Notes: generated by a model from the letters alone, not told the origin. Shown: positions 24,278 to 36,465, numbered from the stretch's first letter. The stretch is 64,000 bases of DNA from CBDBGD01 sp965205235 (GCA_965205235.1 CBDBGD010000003.1:62001-126000), one strand, 5' to 3'. Translations and numbers: made by a program.

Positions 24278-25303
24278 TCAGGAGGCCTTGGCGGCTTCGC
24301 CGACCCGAGCGAGCTCCTCCTCCATGCTCTGTACAAGGCCCACCTCGACGGCGTGGCAGGCGGTCTGGATGGCACGGGCAATGGTCGGGGCCTTGGAACG
24401 GCCGTGCCCCACCAGCACTAGCCCCTTCACGCCGAACAGCGGGCCCGCTCCTGCCAGCAGCGCTCGGTTCAGCATAGTGAACGCCTCTCGGGACACCTGC
24501 TGGGCCGCGTCGGCGGGAAGCAGGCCCTCCAGGCGTGCGGCCAGGTGGCGGGACAGGGCGACGCCCAACCCCTCCGAAAGTTTCATGACGACGTTGCCGA
24601 CGAAGCCGTCGCAGACCACCACCTCCGCCGCGCCCGCGGCTAGGTCGTGGCCCTCCACGTTGCCCACGAACCGCAGCGGGCTCCGCTTGAGCAGATCGTA
24701 CGCCTCTTTCACTTGCCGGTTGCCCTTCCCCTCCTCCGCGCCCACGCTGAGCAGGGCCACCCGCGGTTCGGCGACGCCGAGGTACGTGCGAGCGAAGGCC
24801 GTGCCCAGGGCCCCGTACCGCAGCAGCAGCTCGGGGCGGCAGTCCAGGCTGGTGCCCAGGTCCAGGATCACGGTGTTGGGCGCAGGCCCCAGAATGGGCC
24901 CGCCTAGCGCCGGCCGCTCGAAGCCCTCCATGAGGCCCAGCGCAAAGGCGCTCGCGGCCATGGCCGCCCCCGTGGAGCCCATGGTGATCGCCGCGTCCGC
25001 GTGCCCCGCTTTCACCGCGCCCACGGCCACGGCTATCGACGCTTTGGGGTTCTGCCGCAGCGCCCGGATGGGCGACTCATCCTCTTGGATGACGCCTTCT
25101 GAGGGCACGACCATGATGGGAAGGCCCTCGCCGCCGCAGCGCTCCAGCTCCGGCTGGACGGCGTCGGGCGTGCCGACGAGCAGGACGTGGACGCCGCCCG
25201 CCTTGGCCGCATCGACGGCGCCCTGGACCACCTCCGCGGGCGCGTAGTCGCCGCCCATGGCGTCGACGGCGACGCGGACCGGCCTCTTCTCACTCGGGCC
25301 CAT
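24278..25303 (-). CDS. plsX: Phosphate acyltransferase PlsX
   Basis: A 341-residue PlsX converting acyl-ACP to acyl-phosphate, the first step of phospholipid synthesis in bacteria using PlsX/Y/C. Conserved blocks are VAVDAMGGDYAPAEVVQGA, the GAVKAGHADAAITMGSTGA region, GNVEGHDL, CDGFVGNVVMKLSEG and GVKGLVLVGHGRS. It is first in the plsX-fabG-fabL operon, ending 13 bases before fabG starts. Confidence 0.96.
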   Translation of the reverse strand: MGPSEKRPVRVAVDAMGGDYAPAEVVQGAVDAAKAGGVHVLLVGTPDAVQPELERCGGEGLPIMVVPSEGVIQEDESPIRALRQNPKASIAVAVGAVKAGHADAAITMGSTGAAMAASAFALGLMEGFERPALGGPILGPAPNTVILDLGTSLDCRPELLLRYGALGTAFARTYLGVAEPRVALLSVGAEEGKGNRQVKEAYDLLKRSPLRFVGNVEGHDLAAGAAEVVVCDGFVGNVVMKLSEGLGVALSRHLAARLEGLLPADAAQQVSREAFTMLNRALLAGAGPLFGVKGLVLVGHGRSKAPTIARAIQTACHAVEVGLVQSMEEELARVGEAAKAS

Positions 25304-25368
25304 TCTCAGCCTTTCTCCGGAGCATCGACAGGCGTGCGACTAGCGTCGTGGGCAGTCCGGACGGCGCG

Positions 25369-25397
25369 ATTATAGGCGCGGCCCACCGGCGAATCAA
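25369..25397 (-). promoter_or_regulatory. Promoter of plsX-fabG-fabL
   Basis: Minus-strand TTGATT (+ strand 25392-25397), 17-base spacer, TATAAT (25369-25374). Leader of about 60 bases to the plsX ATG. No FapR-like operator was recognised. Confidence 0.7.
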
Positions 25398-25421
25398 GGC
25401 TGCGACCGTGGAGAGACGCCC

Positions 25422-26351
25422 CTAGTGCCCGGGCCCCTCCGTGATGTAGCGATAGGCGGAGAGCGCCGCGGTGATGCCGTCGCCCACGGCGTTGCCGAGC
25501 TGCCGGTCCGAGAACTGCCGGGCGTCGCCGGCGGCGTACACCCCCGGCACGGGGGTCTCCATGCGCATGTTGGTCATCAGGTGGCCGCCCCGGTCCATGG
25601 GCAGCACACCGTCCAGGAATGCCGTGTTGGGGTGGAAGCCAATGTAGATGAAGACGCCGCTGACGGGGCGCTCGTACTCCTCCCCCGACTTCAGGTCCGC
25701 AACCAGCACCCGGTCCACGGAGCCGTTACCCCGGATCTCCCGGACCGCGTGGCTCCACATGAAGTCCATGTTCGGCGTGTTGAAGGCCCGCTCTTGGAGG
25801 ACCTTGGTCGCCCGCAGCTCGTCGCGGCGATGGATCACCGTCACCTTGCTGGCGATGCGGGAGAGGTACAGCCCCTCGTCCATCGCCGCGTCGCCGCCGC
25901 CGACGATGATCGTGTCTTGGCCTGCGAAGAAGTTGCCGTCGCACGTCGCGCAGTACGAGACGCCGCGGCCGGCCAGCTCGTCCTCGCCGGGCACCTCCAG
26001 CTTGTTGTGCTCCCCGCCCGTGGCGACGATGAGGGCCTTGGCCGTGTACGTGCCGTCGGCGCCCACCGCCGCCTTCACCGGCCCCTCCACCTCCAGCCGC
26101 TCGATCGAGTCGTAGTCGATCATTGCGCCAAAGCGGACGGCCTGCTTCTCCATGTACTGGCTGAGGTCCGGCCCTAGGACGCCCTCCGGGAAGCCGGGGT
26201 AGTTCTCGATGTCCGAGGTCAGCATGAGCTGGCCGCCGGGGGCAAGCTGCTCGATCACCAGCGTCTTGAGTTGCGCCCGGGTGGTGTAGAGGGCGGCGCT
26301 GAGCCCGGCGGCCCCCCCGCCGATGATGACGACGTCGTACTCTGCGTTCAT
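25422..26351 (-). CDS. trxB: Thioredoxin reductase
   Basis: A 309-residue low-molecular-weight flavoprotein: FAD-binding GGGAAGLSAALY (11-22), the redox pair CATC (C134, C137) in VSYCATCDG, NADPH-binding GGGDAAMDEGLYL and C-terminal YAAGDAR. It passes electrons from NADPH to thioredoxin. Ferredoxin- or FADH-dependent relatives exist in this fold, so the electron donor is a family inference. AAAGGAGC precedes the ATG. A TATACT (26377-26382, minus) lies upstream. Confidence 0.93.
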   Translation of the reverse strand: MNAEYDVVIIGGGAAGLSAALYTTRAQLKTLVIEQLAPGGQLMLTSDIENYPGFPEGVLGPDLSQYMEKQAVRFGAMIDYDSIERLEVEGPVKAAVGADGTYTAKALIVATGGEHNKLEVPGEDELAGRGVSYCATCDGNFFAGQDTIIVGGGDAAMDEGLYLSRIASKVTVIHRRDELRATKVLQERAFNTPNMDFMWSHAVREIRGNGSVDRVLVADLKSGEEYERPVSGVFIYIGFHPNTAFLDGVLPMDRGGHLMTNMRMETPVPGVYAAGDARQFSDRQLGNAVGDGITAALSAYRYITEGPGH

Positions 26352-26403
26352 AGCGCTCCTTTGTCCTGTCCCCCCTAGTATATGGGAAACGCGCTGGACG
26401 CGA

Positions 26404-26433
26404 GTAGGGGCGGGTCCGGAAACCCGCCCCTAC
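26404..26433. repeat. Perfect 12-bp inverted repeat (REP-like)
   Basis: GTAGGGGCGGGT (26404-26415), six-base loop, ACCCGCCCCTAC (26422-26433). No T-run follows on either strand, so it is not a typical terminator. The sequence resembles a common small palindromic repeat of many genomes. It lies between trxB and the small gene below. Confidence 0.75.
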
Positions 26434-26466
26434 CTTGTCGGAATCTCGATCGAAGCCGATGGCTCC

Positions 26467-26637
26467 CTAGAGGGAGAACGGCACGTTCTGCGACTGCAGC
26501 AGCGCGCGGTGGTCCTTGCGGGCCTCGTCCACGGTGGGGCCGCCCACCAGTCCCGGCGTCTGGAGGCTCTCGTAGTAGGACTCCAGGTTGCTCGGCACGT
26601 GGATCCGGCGAATTCCCTCGACGATGTTGTGAAACAT
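26467..26637 (-). CDS. Small 56-residue protein of unknown function
   Basis: ATG 26637-26635 follows GGAGGAAGCACC, a textbook ribosome site, and the frame runs 56 residues to TAG at 26467-26469. The protein begins MFHNIVEGIRRIHVPSNLES and contains YYESLQTPGLVGGP and a charged helix VDEARKDHRALLQ. It has no Cys and no membrane segment. Third-position GC is high as in real genes of this genome. I do not recognise the family. It is divergent from the LysR gene and might be its target, which is inference. Confidence 0.6.
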   Translation of the reverse strand: MFHNIVEGIRRIHVPSNLESYYESLQTPGLVGGPTVDEARKDHRALLQSQNVPFSL

Positions 26638-26706
26638 GGTGCTTCCTCCACAGGCCCGATTCCTCTTCTTGGGCCTCCTGACTCCAGTTTAGAACGCATG
26701 AGTATC

Positions 26707-26734
26707 TTGACAAGAGGGTATAGGTGATTATTAA
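26707..26734 (+). promoter_or_regulatory. Promoter region of the LysR gene
   Basis: TTGACA (26707-26712), 16 bases, TATTAA (26729-26734), in an AT-rich stretch (26700-26755) unlike its surroundings. A second possible -10, TATACA, follows near 26751. The AT-rich dyads here are plausible LysR binding sites for both this gene and the divergent 56-residue gene. Confidence 0.5.
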
Positions 26735-26772
26735 TATTGCTTTACACGATATACATTGCGGAGGGTGAGGAG

Positions 26773-27666
26773 ATGGAGCTGCGACACCTACGGAGCTTCT
26801 GCGCAGTGGTCAAGCACCAGGGCGTCTCCCGCGCCGCTGCGGCCCTGGGCCTCGGCCAGCCCACGGTCACCACCCACGTCAGGAAGCTGGAGCAGGAGCT
26901 CGGCGTCGTCCTCTTCGACCGCGTCCGTCGGCCCATTCGGCCCACGCTCGCGGGCGCCAAGCTCGCCGAGCTGGCCGCCCCGCTGGTGGAGGGCGTCGAC
27001 GCCCTCGCTGCCCGCGCCGCCGAGGCTGAGGAGACGGGCCCTGTCTCCGTCGCCTCCACGCCGGACATCATCCCCCACGCACTCCTGCAGCCCGTCCGCA
27101 CCTTCCGTGCGGTCCATCCACACGTCCAGCTCCGCATCCTCTCCGGCCATCGCCCCGAGGTGCTCCGCATGGTGGCCGACGGCGAGGTCGACCTGGGCCT
27201 GCTGCCGGACCCGGAGCGCTCCCCCGAGTTTGACTTCCAGAGCCTTTTTCCCTATGACCGGGTGCTGATCACGCCCAAGGGTCATCCCCTGCTCGACACG
27301 CCCCTGGACTCGCTGGACCAGATCGCAGCGTGGCCCCTCATCGTCATGGGGCCTCGCGGCTCCACGCGCCTAATGCTCGAAAGGGAGTTCCAGCGCAAGG
27401 GCCTGGCCTACGAGATCGTGGCGGAGTTGGACACCATGGACATGATCAAGCGATACGTCGCCCTCGGCCTGGGCATATCGGTGGGGCCCAGCCTGGCCAT
27501 CGGCCCCGAGGACGAGGAGGCGCTGGGCGTCGTCGACCTCGGCCACATGCTCCCCATCGAGCAGACGGGGATCGTCACGCTACGGGGGAAGACCCTCTCC
27601 GCGCCAGCACGAAACTTCATCGCCGTCGTGGAGCGCACGTTGGGCCAGCGCCCCGCGCCGCGCTGA
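26773..27666 (+). CDS. LysR-family transcriptional regulator
   Basis: A 297-residue LTTR. The N-terminal winged helix is MELRHLRSFCAVVKHQGVSR, then AAAALGLGQPTVTTHVRKLEQELGV in pieces, followed by a linker helix and a periplasmic-binding-like effector domain (about 90-295). ATG 26773 is chosen, with GGGTGAGGAG just upstream; the frame extends 12 codons further to a TTG. The effector cannot be predicted. It stands alone on its strand next to the small divergent gene and a cupin. Confidence 0.9.
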   Translation: MELRHLRSFCAVVKHQGVSRAAAALGLGQPTVTTHVRKLEQELGVVLFDRVRRPIRPTLAGAKLAELAAPLVEGVDALAARAAEAEETGPVSVASTPDIIPHALLQPVRTFRAVHPHVQLRILSGHRPEVLRMVADGEVDLGLLPDPERSPEFDFQSLFPYDRVLITPKGHPLLDTPLDSLDQIAAWPLIVMGPRGSTRLMLEREFQRKGLAYEIVAELDTMDMIKRYVALGLGISVGPSLAIGPEDEEALGVVDLGHMLPIEQTGIVTLRGKTLSAPARNFIAVVERTLGQRPAPR

Positions 27667-27691
27667 CCTGGAAGCTGGGGACGCGTCGCCC

Positions 27692-28075
27692 CTAGTGGTG
27701 GTGGTGCGCCTCCGCGGCCATGGCCTCGGCCTTCGTCACGTGGACCGTCCCCGCCGGGTGCTCCGGCGGGGAGTAGATGGTGTACAGCTTCAGCTTCTCG
27801 CTGTCCGAGACGTTGATCACGTTGTGGTTCGTGCCCGCTGGGATCACCACCGCCCAGTCCCCGCTCACCTCGTGCGCCTCGCCGTCGAGGATCACCTTGG
27901 CCGTGCCGGCCTCGAAGCGGATGAACTGGTCCAGGTCGTGGACCTCCATGCCGATCTCTTCTCCCGGCAGCAGGCTCATGACGACCAGCTGGCTGTTCCC
28001 GGCCGTGTTCAGGACCCGCCGGAAGTTCTCGTTGTCCAGCGTCTCCTGCTCGATGTTTGCTACGTACCCCGCCAT
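27692..28075 (-). CDS. Cupin-domain protein
   Basis: A 127-residue single-domain cupin. Metal-binding motif 1 is visible as GEEIGMEVHDLDQFIRFEAG (G-X5-H-X-H-like with E), and motif 2 as AVVIPAGTNHNVIN. It ends in HHHH, a natural His-rich tail that may add to metal binding. ATG 28075 follows AGGAGGT. Substrate unknown; such proteins include isomerases, dioxygenases and small sensors. tRNA-Pro(GGG) is upstream on the same strand. Confidence 0.85.
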   Translation of the reverse strand: MAGYVANIEQETLDNENFRRVLNTAGNSQLVVMSLLPGEEIGMEVHDLDQFIRFEAGTAKVILDGEAHEVSGDWAVVIPAGTNHNVINVSDSEKLKLYTIYSPPEHPAGTVHVTKAEAMAAEAHHHH

Positions 28076-28206
28076 ACCGGACCTCCTTCCTCCCATGCCG
28101 ACCTCTTCCAGAGAGCGGCTGTCCCAGGCGGCCCCCCTGCCACCATCCCCGAAGGCCGGACGGCAAAGGGTACAGGGCCGACCTGTACTCCGTTGTTTGG
28201 ATGAGA

Positions 28207-28280
28207 TCGGGGCGAGTGGATTTGAACCACCGACCCCCTGCACCCCATGCAGGTGCGCTTCCGGGCTGCGCTACGCCCCG
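28207..28280 (-). tRNA. tRNA-Pro (anticodon GGG)
   Basis: Cloverleaf on the minus strand: acceptor CGGGGCG/CGCCCCG, anticodon stem CCTGC/GCAGG with loop ATGGGGT (anticodon GGG), T-arm GTGG-TTCAAAT-CCAC, discriminator A at 28207. The 3' CCA is not encoded, unlike the other two tRNAs here. TATACT on the minus strand (28289-28294) is a likely -10. Confidence 0.95.
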
Positions 28281-28354
28281 ACATAGCCAGTATACCACGC
28301 CGGGGCCTTGGCAGAGCAGTCCCGTAGGCGCAACCGGTCGGCGCGCTACGGCCG

Positions 28355-29686
28355 CTAGAAGCGGAGGAGGTTCCGCATGCCCCGGCCCTTGGAGCGGGAC
28401 ATCTGCCGCATCAGCTTCTGCATCTGCTGGAACTGGTTCAGCAGTTGGTTCAGCTCCTGCACCGTCGTCCCGCTGCCCCTGGCGATGCGCCGCCGCCGCG
28501 ACGCGTTCAGGATGTTCGGCGTCCGGCGCTCCTGCGGCGTCATCGAGAGCACCATCGCCTCCACCCGCTGCATCCTCTTCCCCTCCAGGCCGTCGGCGCT
28601 CAGTTGCCCCTTGAGGGCGGAGGCGCCGGGGAGCATCTCCAGCACCTGCGAGATGGGGCCCATGCGCTGCACCGCCCGGAGCTGCTCCAGGAAGTCCTGC
28701 AGGTCAAAGGTGGCACGCCGCAGCTTCTTCTCCATCTCCTGCGCCTGCTGCTGGTCCACCACGCTCTGCGCCCGCTCCACCAGCGACACCATGTCCCCCA
28801 TGCCCAGGATGCGGGAGGCCAGCCGGTCGGGGTGGAAGGGCTCCAGCGCGTCGGGCCGCTCCCCCGTGCCGATGAACTTGACCGGCACGCCGGTGACCGC
28901 CGTGATCGACAGCGCAGCGCCTCCCCGTGCGTCCCCGTCCATCTTGGTGAGCACGATGCCCGTGATCCCCGCCCGCTCCTGGAACGCCTCCGCGGCCCGG
29001 ACCGCGTCCTGCCCCGTCATCGCGTCGACCACCAGCAGCGTCTCGTGGGGAGCGACGGCGCTGCGCAGCGCCTCCAGCTCCTCCATCAGTTCGTCCTCGA
29101 CGTGGAGCCGCCCGCTCGTGTCGACGACAACCCACGGGGCCCCCGTTTCACGCGCCCTGGCGACGCCCCTGACGGCCACCTGCGCAGGGGACGTGGACGA
29201 CTCCGTGTACACCGGAAGGTCCATCTGCCGACCCAGCGACGCGAGCTGCTCGACCGCGGCGGGCCGGCGCAAGTCTGCGGCCACCAGCAGCGGCGGTGCC
29301 CCGGACGAGCGGCGCAGGTGCAGCGCCAGCTTGGCCGCGGTCGTCGTCTTTCCCGACCCTTGCAGTCCCACCAGCGCCACCACCGTCGGCGGCTGCGATG
29401 ACGGGTGGAGCTTGTGGTCGCCGCCGCTCAGCGTCGCCGTAAGCTCGTCGTTCACCGCCTTGATGACCTGCGCCGACGGGTTGATCCCCGTCAGCGCCTC
29501 CGTCCCGACGGCCCGCTCCCGCACCCGGGCGATGAGGTCCCGTGCGACGCGGAAGTTGACGTCCGCCTCCAACAGGGCGATGCGGACCTCCTTCAGCGCC
29601 GCGTCCACGTCGCTCTCGGTCAGCCTGCCGCGGCTGCTCAGCCGCCCAAAGATGCCCGTCAGCCGCTCGGTCAGCGCTTCAAACAT
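28355..29686 (-). CDS. ffh: Signal recognition particle protein Ffh
   Basis: A 443-residue SRP54 GTPase that binds signal sequences and the 4.5S RNA. N-domain (1-85), G-domain with GLQGSGKTTT (107-116), DTSGR, TKMDGD and GTGE, and a C-terminal methionine-rich M domain (about 300-443) with the RNA-binding SRRRRIARGSG followed by VQELNQLLNQFQQMQKLMRQ. Full length. The SRP RNA gene was not found in the window. Together with yidC it serves co-translational membrane insertion. Confidence 0.97.
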   Translation of the reverse strand: MFEALTERLTGIFGRLSSRGRLTESDVDAALKEVRIALLEADVNFRVARDLIARVRERAVGTEALTGINPSAQVIKAVNDELTATLSGGDHKLHPSSQPPTVVALVGLQGSGKTTTAAKLALHLRRSSGAPPLLVAADLRRPAAVEQLASLGRQMDLPVYTESSTSPAQVAVRGVARARETGAPWVVVDTSGRLHVEDELMEELEALRSAVAPHETLLVVDAMTGQDAVRAAEAFQERAGITGIVLTKMDGDARGGAALSITAVTGVPVKFIGTGERPDALEPFHPDRLASRILGMGDMVSLVERAQSVVDQQQAQEMEKKLRRATFDLQDFLEQLRAVQRMGPISQVLEMLPGASALKGQLSADGLEGKRMQRVEAMVLSMTPQERRTPNILNASRRRRIARGSGTTVQELNQLLNQFQQMQKLMRQMSRSKGRGMRNLLRF

Positions 29687-29712
29687 GGTCTCCCTCTGGC
29701 TGCCGTCCCTAC

Positions 29713-29741
29713 TTCGTCGTTCCTGCGAAGGCAGGAACCTC
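29713..29741. repeat. REP-like palindrome (TCGTTCCTGCG family)
   Basis: CGTCGTTCCTGCGAAGGCAGGAACC: GTTCCTGC and GCAGGAAC form an inverted repeat. Related copies lie near 36330-36357, 49429-49456 and 49708-49765, all between genes. Confidence 0.6.
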
Positions 29742-29827
29742 GGGGCCCGGCCCCGCCAACACCCGCCTCTTGCTCCCCTCCATTGTAGCGCGCTCGCAAA
29801 GCAGAGGAATCCTGCGCCGGTGCGCGC

Positions 29828-29857
29828 TAGACCATTCCGCCCCCGCGCCGATATGCT
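29828..29857 (+). promoter_or_regulatory. Weak promoter candidate for sbcC
   Basis: TAGACC (29828-29833), 18 bases, TATGCT (29852-29857), 21 bases upstream of the GTG start. Confidence 0.35.
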
Positions 29858-29877
29858 GGGGCCGCAAGGGGGTGTCG

Positions 29878-32478
29878 GTGATCCCGCTGCGACTCCGGCT
29901 GGAGAACTTCCTCAGCTACCGCGACGCGGTCGAGCTCGACCTGCAGGGCGTCGAGGTGGCCTGCCTCTCCGGCGACAACGGCAACGGCAAGACCGCCCTG
30001 CTCGACGCAATCACCTGGGCCCTTTGGGGCGGCGCGCGTGGCCGCATCTACGGCGGCCCCGGCGGCGGCTCCCCCGACGAGCTCGTCCACCAGGGGCGCC
30101 CCGAGATGTCCGTGGAGCTCGACTTTCTGGTCGACGATGCCCGGTACCGCGTCGTGCGCAAGCACCAGGCCGGCACGCCCCGGCGCAGCGGCACGACCCA
30201 CTGGGACCTCCAGGTGTGGACCGGCAGCGAGTACCGGACACTCGTCGAAGGAGCGGGCGTTCGCGACACCGCGGAGCGCATCGAGCGGCTGTTGCGCATG
30301 GACTACGAGACCTTCGTCCGCAGCGCCTTCCTCCTCCAGGGCCAGGCCGACCGCTTCACCGCCAGCAGGCCCGCCGAGCGCAAGGAGACACTGTCCGAGG
30401 TCTTGGGCCTCCGACTCTACGAGAGCCTGGAGCGCAGGGCCCGTGACGCCGCCCGCGACAGCAGAGGCCGCATCGACCGGCTCCAGGGCGAGCAGGAGAA
30501 CCTGGTCGGGGAGGTCGGCAGAGAGGCCGAGTACCGGGAGGCGCTGACCTCCGCTCAGGCCGCGCTGGGGGAGCTCGCGCCCCACCTCGCCGGCCTCGCG
30601 GCCCGACGCGCCGCCCTCCAGGAGGAGCGCCACCGACTGGACGTCCAGCGCGAGGAGGCCCAGCGACTCGACGTGGACCTCCGGGGTGCGCTCCAGCAGG
30701 CCCAGGCCCTCGATGCGCAGGCCCAGGACGCCCGCCGTCGTGTCGAAGCCTACCGCGCCGTCCTCGCACGCCGCGTCGAAATCGAGGCCGGCGCAGCCGA
30801 GCGCGAGGCCATTCTCCGGCGCCTCGAAGCCCTGGAGGCGGACCGGGCCGCCCACGCGGAGTTGGCCCAGGAGCGCCAGCGGCTCCAGCACGCCATCGAC
30901 CAGGAGCACACCCGGCTGGAAACGGGCCTCCGCCACCTGCAGCAGCGCGTGGAGACCGACCTGCTGCCCCGGTCGCAGCGGCTGCCGCAGGTCGAGGCAG
31001 AGCTGGCGGCCTCCGGTCAGCGATTCGCCCAGCTCCAGACACGCGAGGCTGGCCTGCGAGAGGAGCGGCAGCGCCTCCAGGTCGTCGTTGAACAAACACA
31101 GACGTTGAGGGAGCAGAACGCCGCGCGGCATGCGGAGATGAAGGAGCTTCGCAAGAAGCTGGAAATGCTCACAGGAAGCGACGCCGCCTGCCCCCTCTGC
31201 GGCACCTCTCTGGGCGCCGATGGCAGCGCACACCTGGCGGAGGAGATCGAGACCCAGGGCAGGGCCCACGCGGAGGTCCATCGCGCCAACCAGCGCGCCA
31301 TCGATGGCCTTGGCCGCCAGCGCGACGAGCTGCAACAGACGCTGGAGCGCGAGGAGGCCGCCGTCGCGCAGGAGTCGGGGCGCCTGCAGTCCCAGCGAGG
31401 CGCCCTGGACCGGGAGTTGGAGGAGTGCCGCCTCGCTGAGGGCCGGCTTGCAGAGGCCATGCGGGAGGCGGAGGAGCTTGCCTCCCGACTCCGCGACCAG
31501 GGGTTCGCGCAGGAGCAGCGCCGGGACCTGGCCGATGCGGAGGCCCGGCTGGCCGCCCTCGGCTACGACGCCGCCCAGCACCGGGACGTGCGTGCTCGCG
31601 CCGGCCAGCTCGAGGCATACCGCGACCTCGCCCAGCGCCTCCAGGAGGCCGCCGACGGCCTCCCCGACGCAGAGGAGTCGGCGTCGAGGGCGGAGGAGCT
31701 TCTGGAGTCCCGCCGTCGCGACGCACAACAGGCCCGCGAGCGCATGGACGCCATCGGCCTCGCCCTGGAGCGGCTGCCGGCCCTGGAGCAGGAGTCGGCC
31801 AGTGCGGAGGCCGAGCACGCACGCCTGGAGGCCGATGCCAACCGGCTTCGCCGGGACGTCGACGTGCACACACTACGGCTGGAGGACGTGGAGCGGGCAA
31901 GGCTGCGCCTCAAGGAGCTGGAGGCCCAGTCGGCGGCGGCCGTCCAGGAGCGCGGCGCCTACGAGGTCCTGGTCGACGCCTTCGGCAGGAACGGCGTCCC
32001 CGCCCGATTGATCGAGGCCGCCCTGCCCGACCTTGAGAGCGAGGCCAACGAGCTCCTCGCCCGCCTCACCGACGGCCGCCTGAGCCTGTTCCTGGAGACC
32101 CAGCGCACCACGGCCAGCGGCAACGTTCGGGAGACGCTGGAGATCCGCATCCACGACGGCGTGGGCACACGCAGCTACGAGCTGTTCAGCGGCGGCGAGG
32201 CCTTTCGCATCAACTTCGCCCTGCGCATCGCCCTGTCCAAGCTGCTGGCCACCCGCGCCGGGGCCCCCCTGCGCACCCTGTTCCTCGACGAGGGCTTCGG
32301 CACCCAGGACGCCCAGGGACGCCAGCACCTCCTCGACGCCATTCGCGCCGTCCAGCGCGACTTCGACCTCATCCTCGTCATCACCCACATCGACGAGCTC
32401 AAGGAGGCCTTCCCCGTCCGCATCGAGGTGACCCGGTCCGAGAATGAAGGATCCACCTTCCAGGTCGTCTGGAGCTGA
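29878..32478 (+). CDS. sbcC: SbcC/Rad50-type SMC-like ATPase with zinc hook
   Basis: An 866-residue ATPase of DNA double-strand-break and hairpin processing. Walker A GDNGNGKT is at residues 32-39, the Q-loop region GQADRFTA at about 155-162, a long coiled coil (about 180-430 and 450-690) is broken by the zinc hook CPLC (438-441), and the signature SGGE (771-774) and Walker B FLDEG (802-806) close the ATPase head. GTG 29878 is chosen since the domain begins at once (MIPLRLRLENFLSYRD) and AGGGGG lies a few bases upstream. The nuclease partner SbcD/Mre11 is not in the window, so it should be encoded elsewhere or just outside this region. Confidence 0.92.
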   Translation: MIPLRLRLENFLSYRDAVELDLQGVEVACLSGDNGNGKTALLDAITWALWGGARGRIYGGPGGGSPDELVHQGRPEMSVELDFLVDDARYRVVRKHQAGTPRRSGTTHWDLQVWTGSEYRTLVEGAGVRDTAERIERLLRMDYETFVRSAFLLQGQADRFTASRPAERKETLSEVLGLRLYESLERRARDAARDSRGRIDRLQGEQENLVGEVGREAEYREALTSAQAALGELAPHLAGLAARRAALQEERHRLDVQREEAQRLDVDLRGALQQAQALDAQAQDARRRVEAYRAVLARRVEIEAGAAEREAILRRLEALEADRAAHAELAQERQRLQHAIDQEHTRLETGLRHLQQRVETDLLPRSQRLPQVEAELAASGQRFAQLQTREAGLREERQRLQVVVEQTQTLREQNAARHAEMKELRKKLEMLTGSDAACPLCGTSLGADGSAHLAEEIETQGRAHAEVHRANQRAIDGLGRQRDELQQTLEREEAAVAQESGRLQSQRGALDRELEECRLAEGRLAEAMREAEELASRLRDQGFAQEQRRDLADAEARLAALGYDAAQHRDVRARAGQLEAYRDLAQRLQEAADGLPDAEESASRAEELLESRRRDAQQARERMDAIGLALERLPALEQESASAEAEHARLEADANRLRRDVDVHTLRLEDVERARLRLKELEAQSAAAVQERGAYEVLVDAFGRNGVPARLIEAALPDLESEANELLARLTDGRLSLFLETQRTTASGNVRETLEIRIHDGVGTRSYELFSGGEAFRINFALRIALSKLLATRAGAPLRTLFLDEGFGTQDAQGRQHLLDAIRAVQRDFDLILVITHIDELKEAFPVRIEVTRSENEGSTFQVVWS

Positions 32479-32506
32479 CGCCGACGCCCCCGCCCCTATC
32501 CGCTCG

Positions 32507-35890
<3,384 letters not shown>

Positions 35891-35920
35891 CGTATCCCCC
35901 CGTAGATTCGTGCTCACGAC

Positions 35921-36253
35921 CAAAAGAAAAGCCCGTCCCCCACGAAAGGGACGGGCCGTGCATGCCCGCGGTACCACCCTTCTTGCCCCGGACTACCCGA
36001 GGCCTCTCAGCGAGGCGCCAACACGCCCCTGCCCCTGTAACGGTGGGCCTCCGGCCAGGTCTACAACAGGGCTCGCCGTTCTACTCGCGCTCGCTGCTCA
36101 TCGAACGACTGTATTGGGGGCTGGCCCCCTGCCCTGCTTCGGCTGGCGGCTCGGGAGGGATTTTCGAGCGCTGGCTTCCTGTCCGCTTCCACCGTACCGG
36201 ACTCGCTGGCGGCGCCTTGGCGCTCTACTCGTCTCCGTCGTAGCCGTTGAGAC
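35921..36253 (-). promoter_or_regulatory. T-box riboswitch of ileS
   Basis: The minus-strand leader contains the T-box core AAGGGTGGTACCGCG (+ strand 35981-35967), which pairs with uncharged tRNA and forms the antiterminator. It is followed by a terminator: a 9-bp stem GCCCGTCCC (35931-35939) / GGGACGGGC (35948-35956) and then the T-rich run TTTTCTTTT (35930-35922). Upstream, long paired regions fit Stem I; an ATC at 36163-36161 in an A-rich loop is a candidate isoleucine specifier (inferred). Uncharged tRNA-Ile should raise ileS transcription. Confidence 0.92.
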
Positions 36254-36259
36254 TCGAAT

Positions 36260-36289
36260 ATCCTAGGCAGCCGAGCGTGGGCATGTCAA
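36260..36289 (-). promoter_or_regulatory. Promoter of the ileS T-box transcript
   Basis: Minus-strand TTGACA (+ strand 36284-36289), 18-base spacer, TAGGAT (36260-36265), giving an RNA start near 36253 at the head of the T-box. Confidence 0.8.
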
Positions 36290-36329
36290 GCGAAAGGGGA
36301 GAGGTGGGGAGCCTCGCCCCGCCCTTCGA

Positions 36330-36357
36330 TTCCGGCTCGGAGGCCGGAATGACGACG
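36330..36357. repeat. REP-like palindrome
   Basis: TTCCGGC-tcggag-GCCGGAA inverted repeat followed by TGACGACG, the reverse orientation of the TCGTC-TTCC family seen near 29713 and 49429. It marks the boundary between the ileS leader and the small-gene cluster. Between it and the next gene (36466) a TATAAT at 36391-36396 may be a -10. Confidence 0.55.
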
Positions 36358-36465
36358 TGTGGGGCGGGGTACCGTCGTGCGGGAAAGCCATATAATATCA
36401 CGCGCAGATCACATGATTGTGGCTATAGCGAGGTGGACAAACGCCTAGCCGCAAGGGGGTTCCCT

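Noticed and set aside
26404..26433. Rho-independent terminator after trxB or the small gene
   Set aside because: The stem is perfect but no T-run follows on either strand, and it lies upstream of trxB rather than after it.
29827..31869. 680-codon open frame antisense to sbcC
   Set aside because: It is a shadow of the coiled-coil coding region, Leu/Ala/Gly-biased, without a ribosome site or domain.
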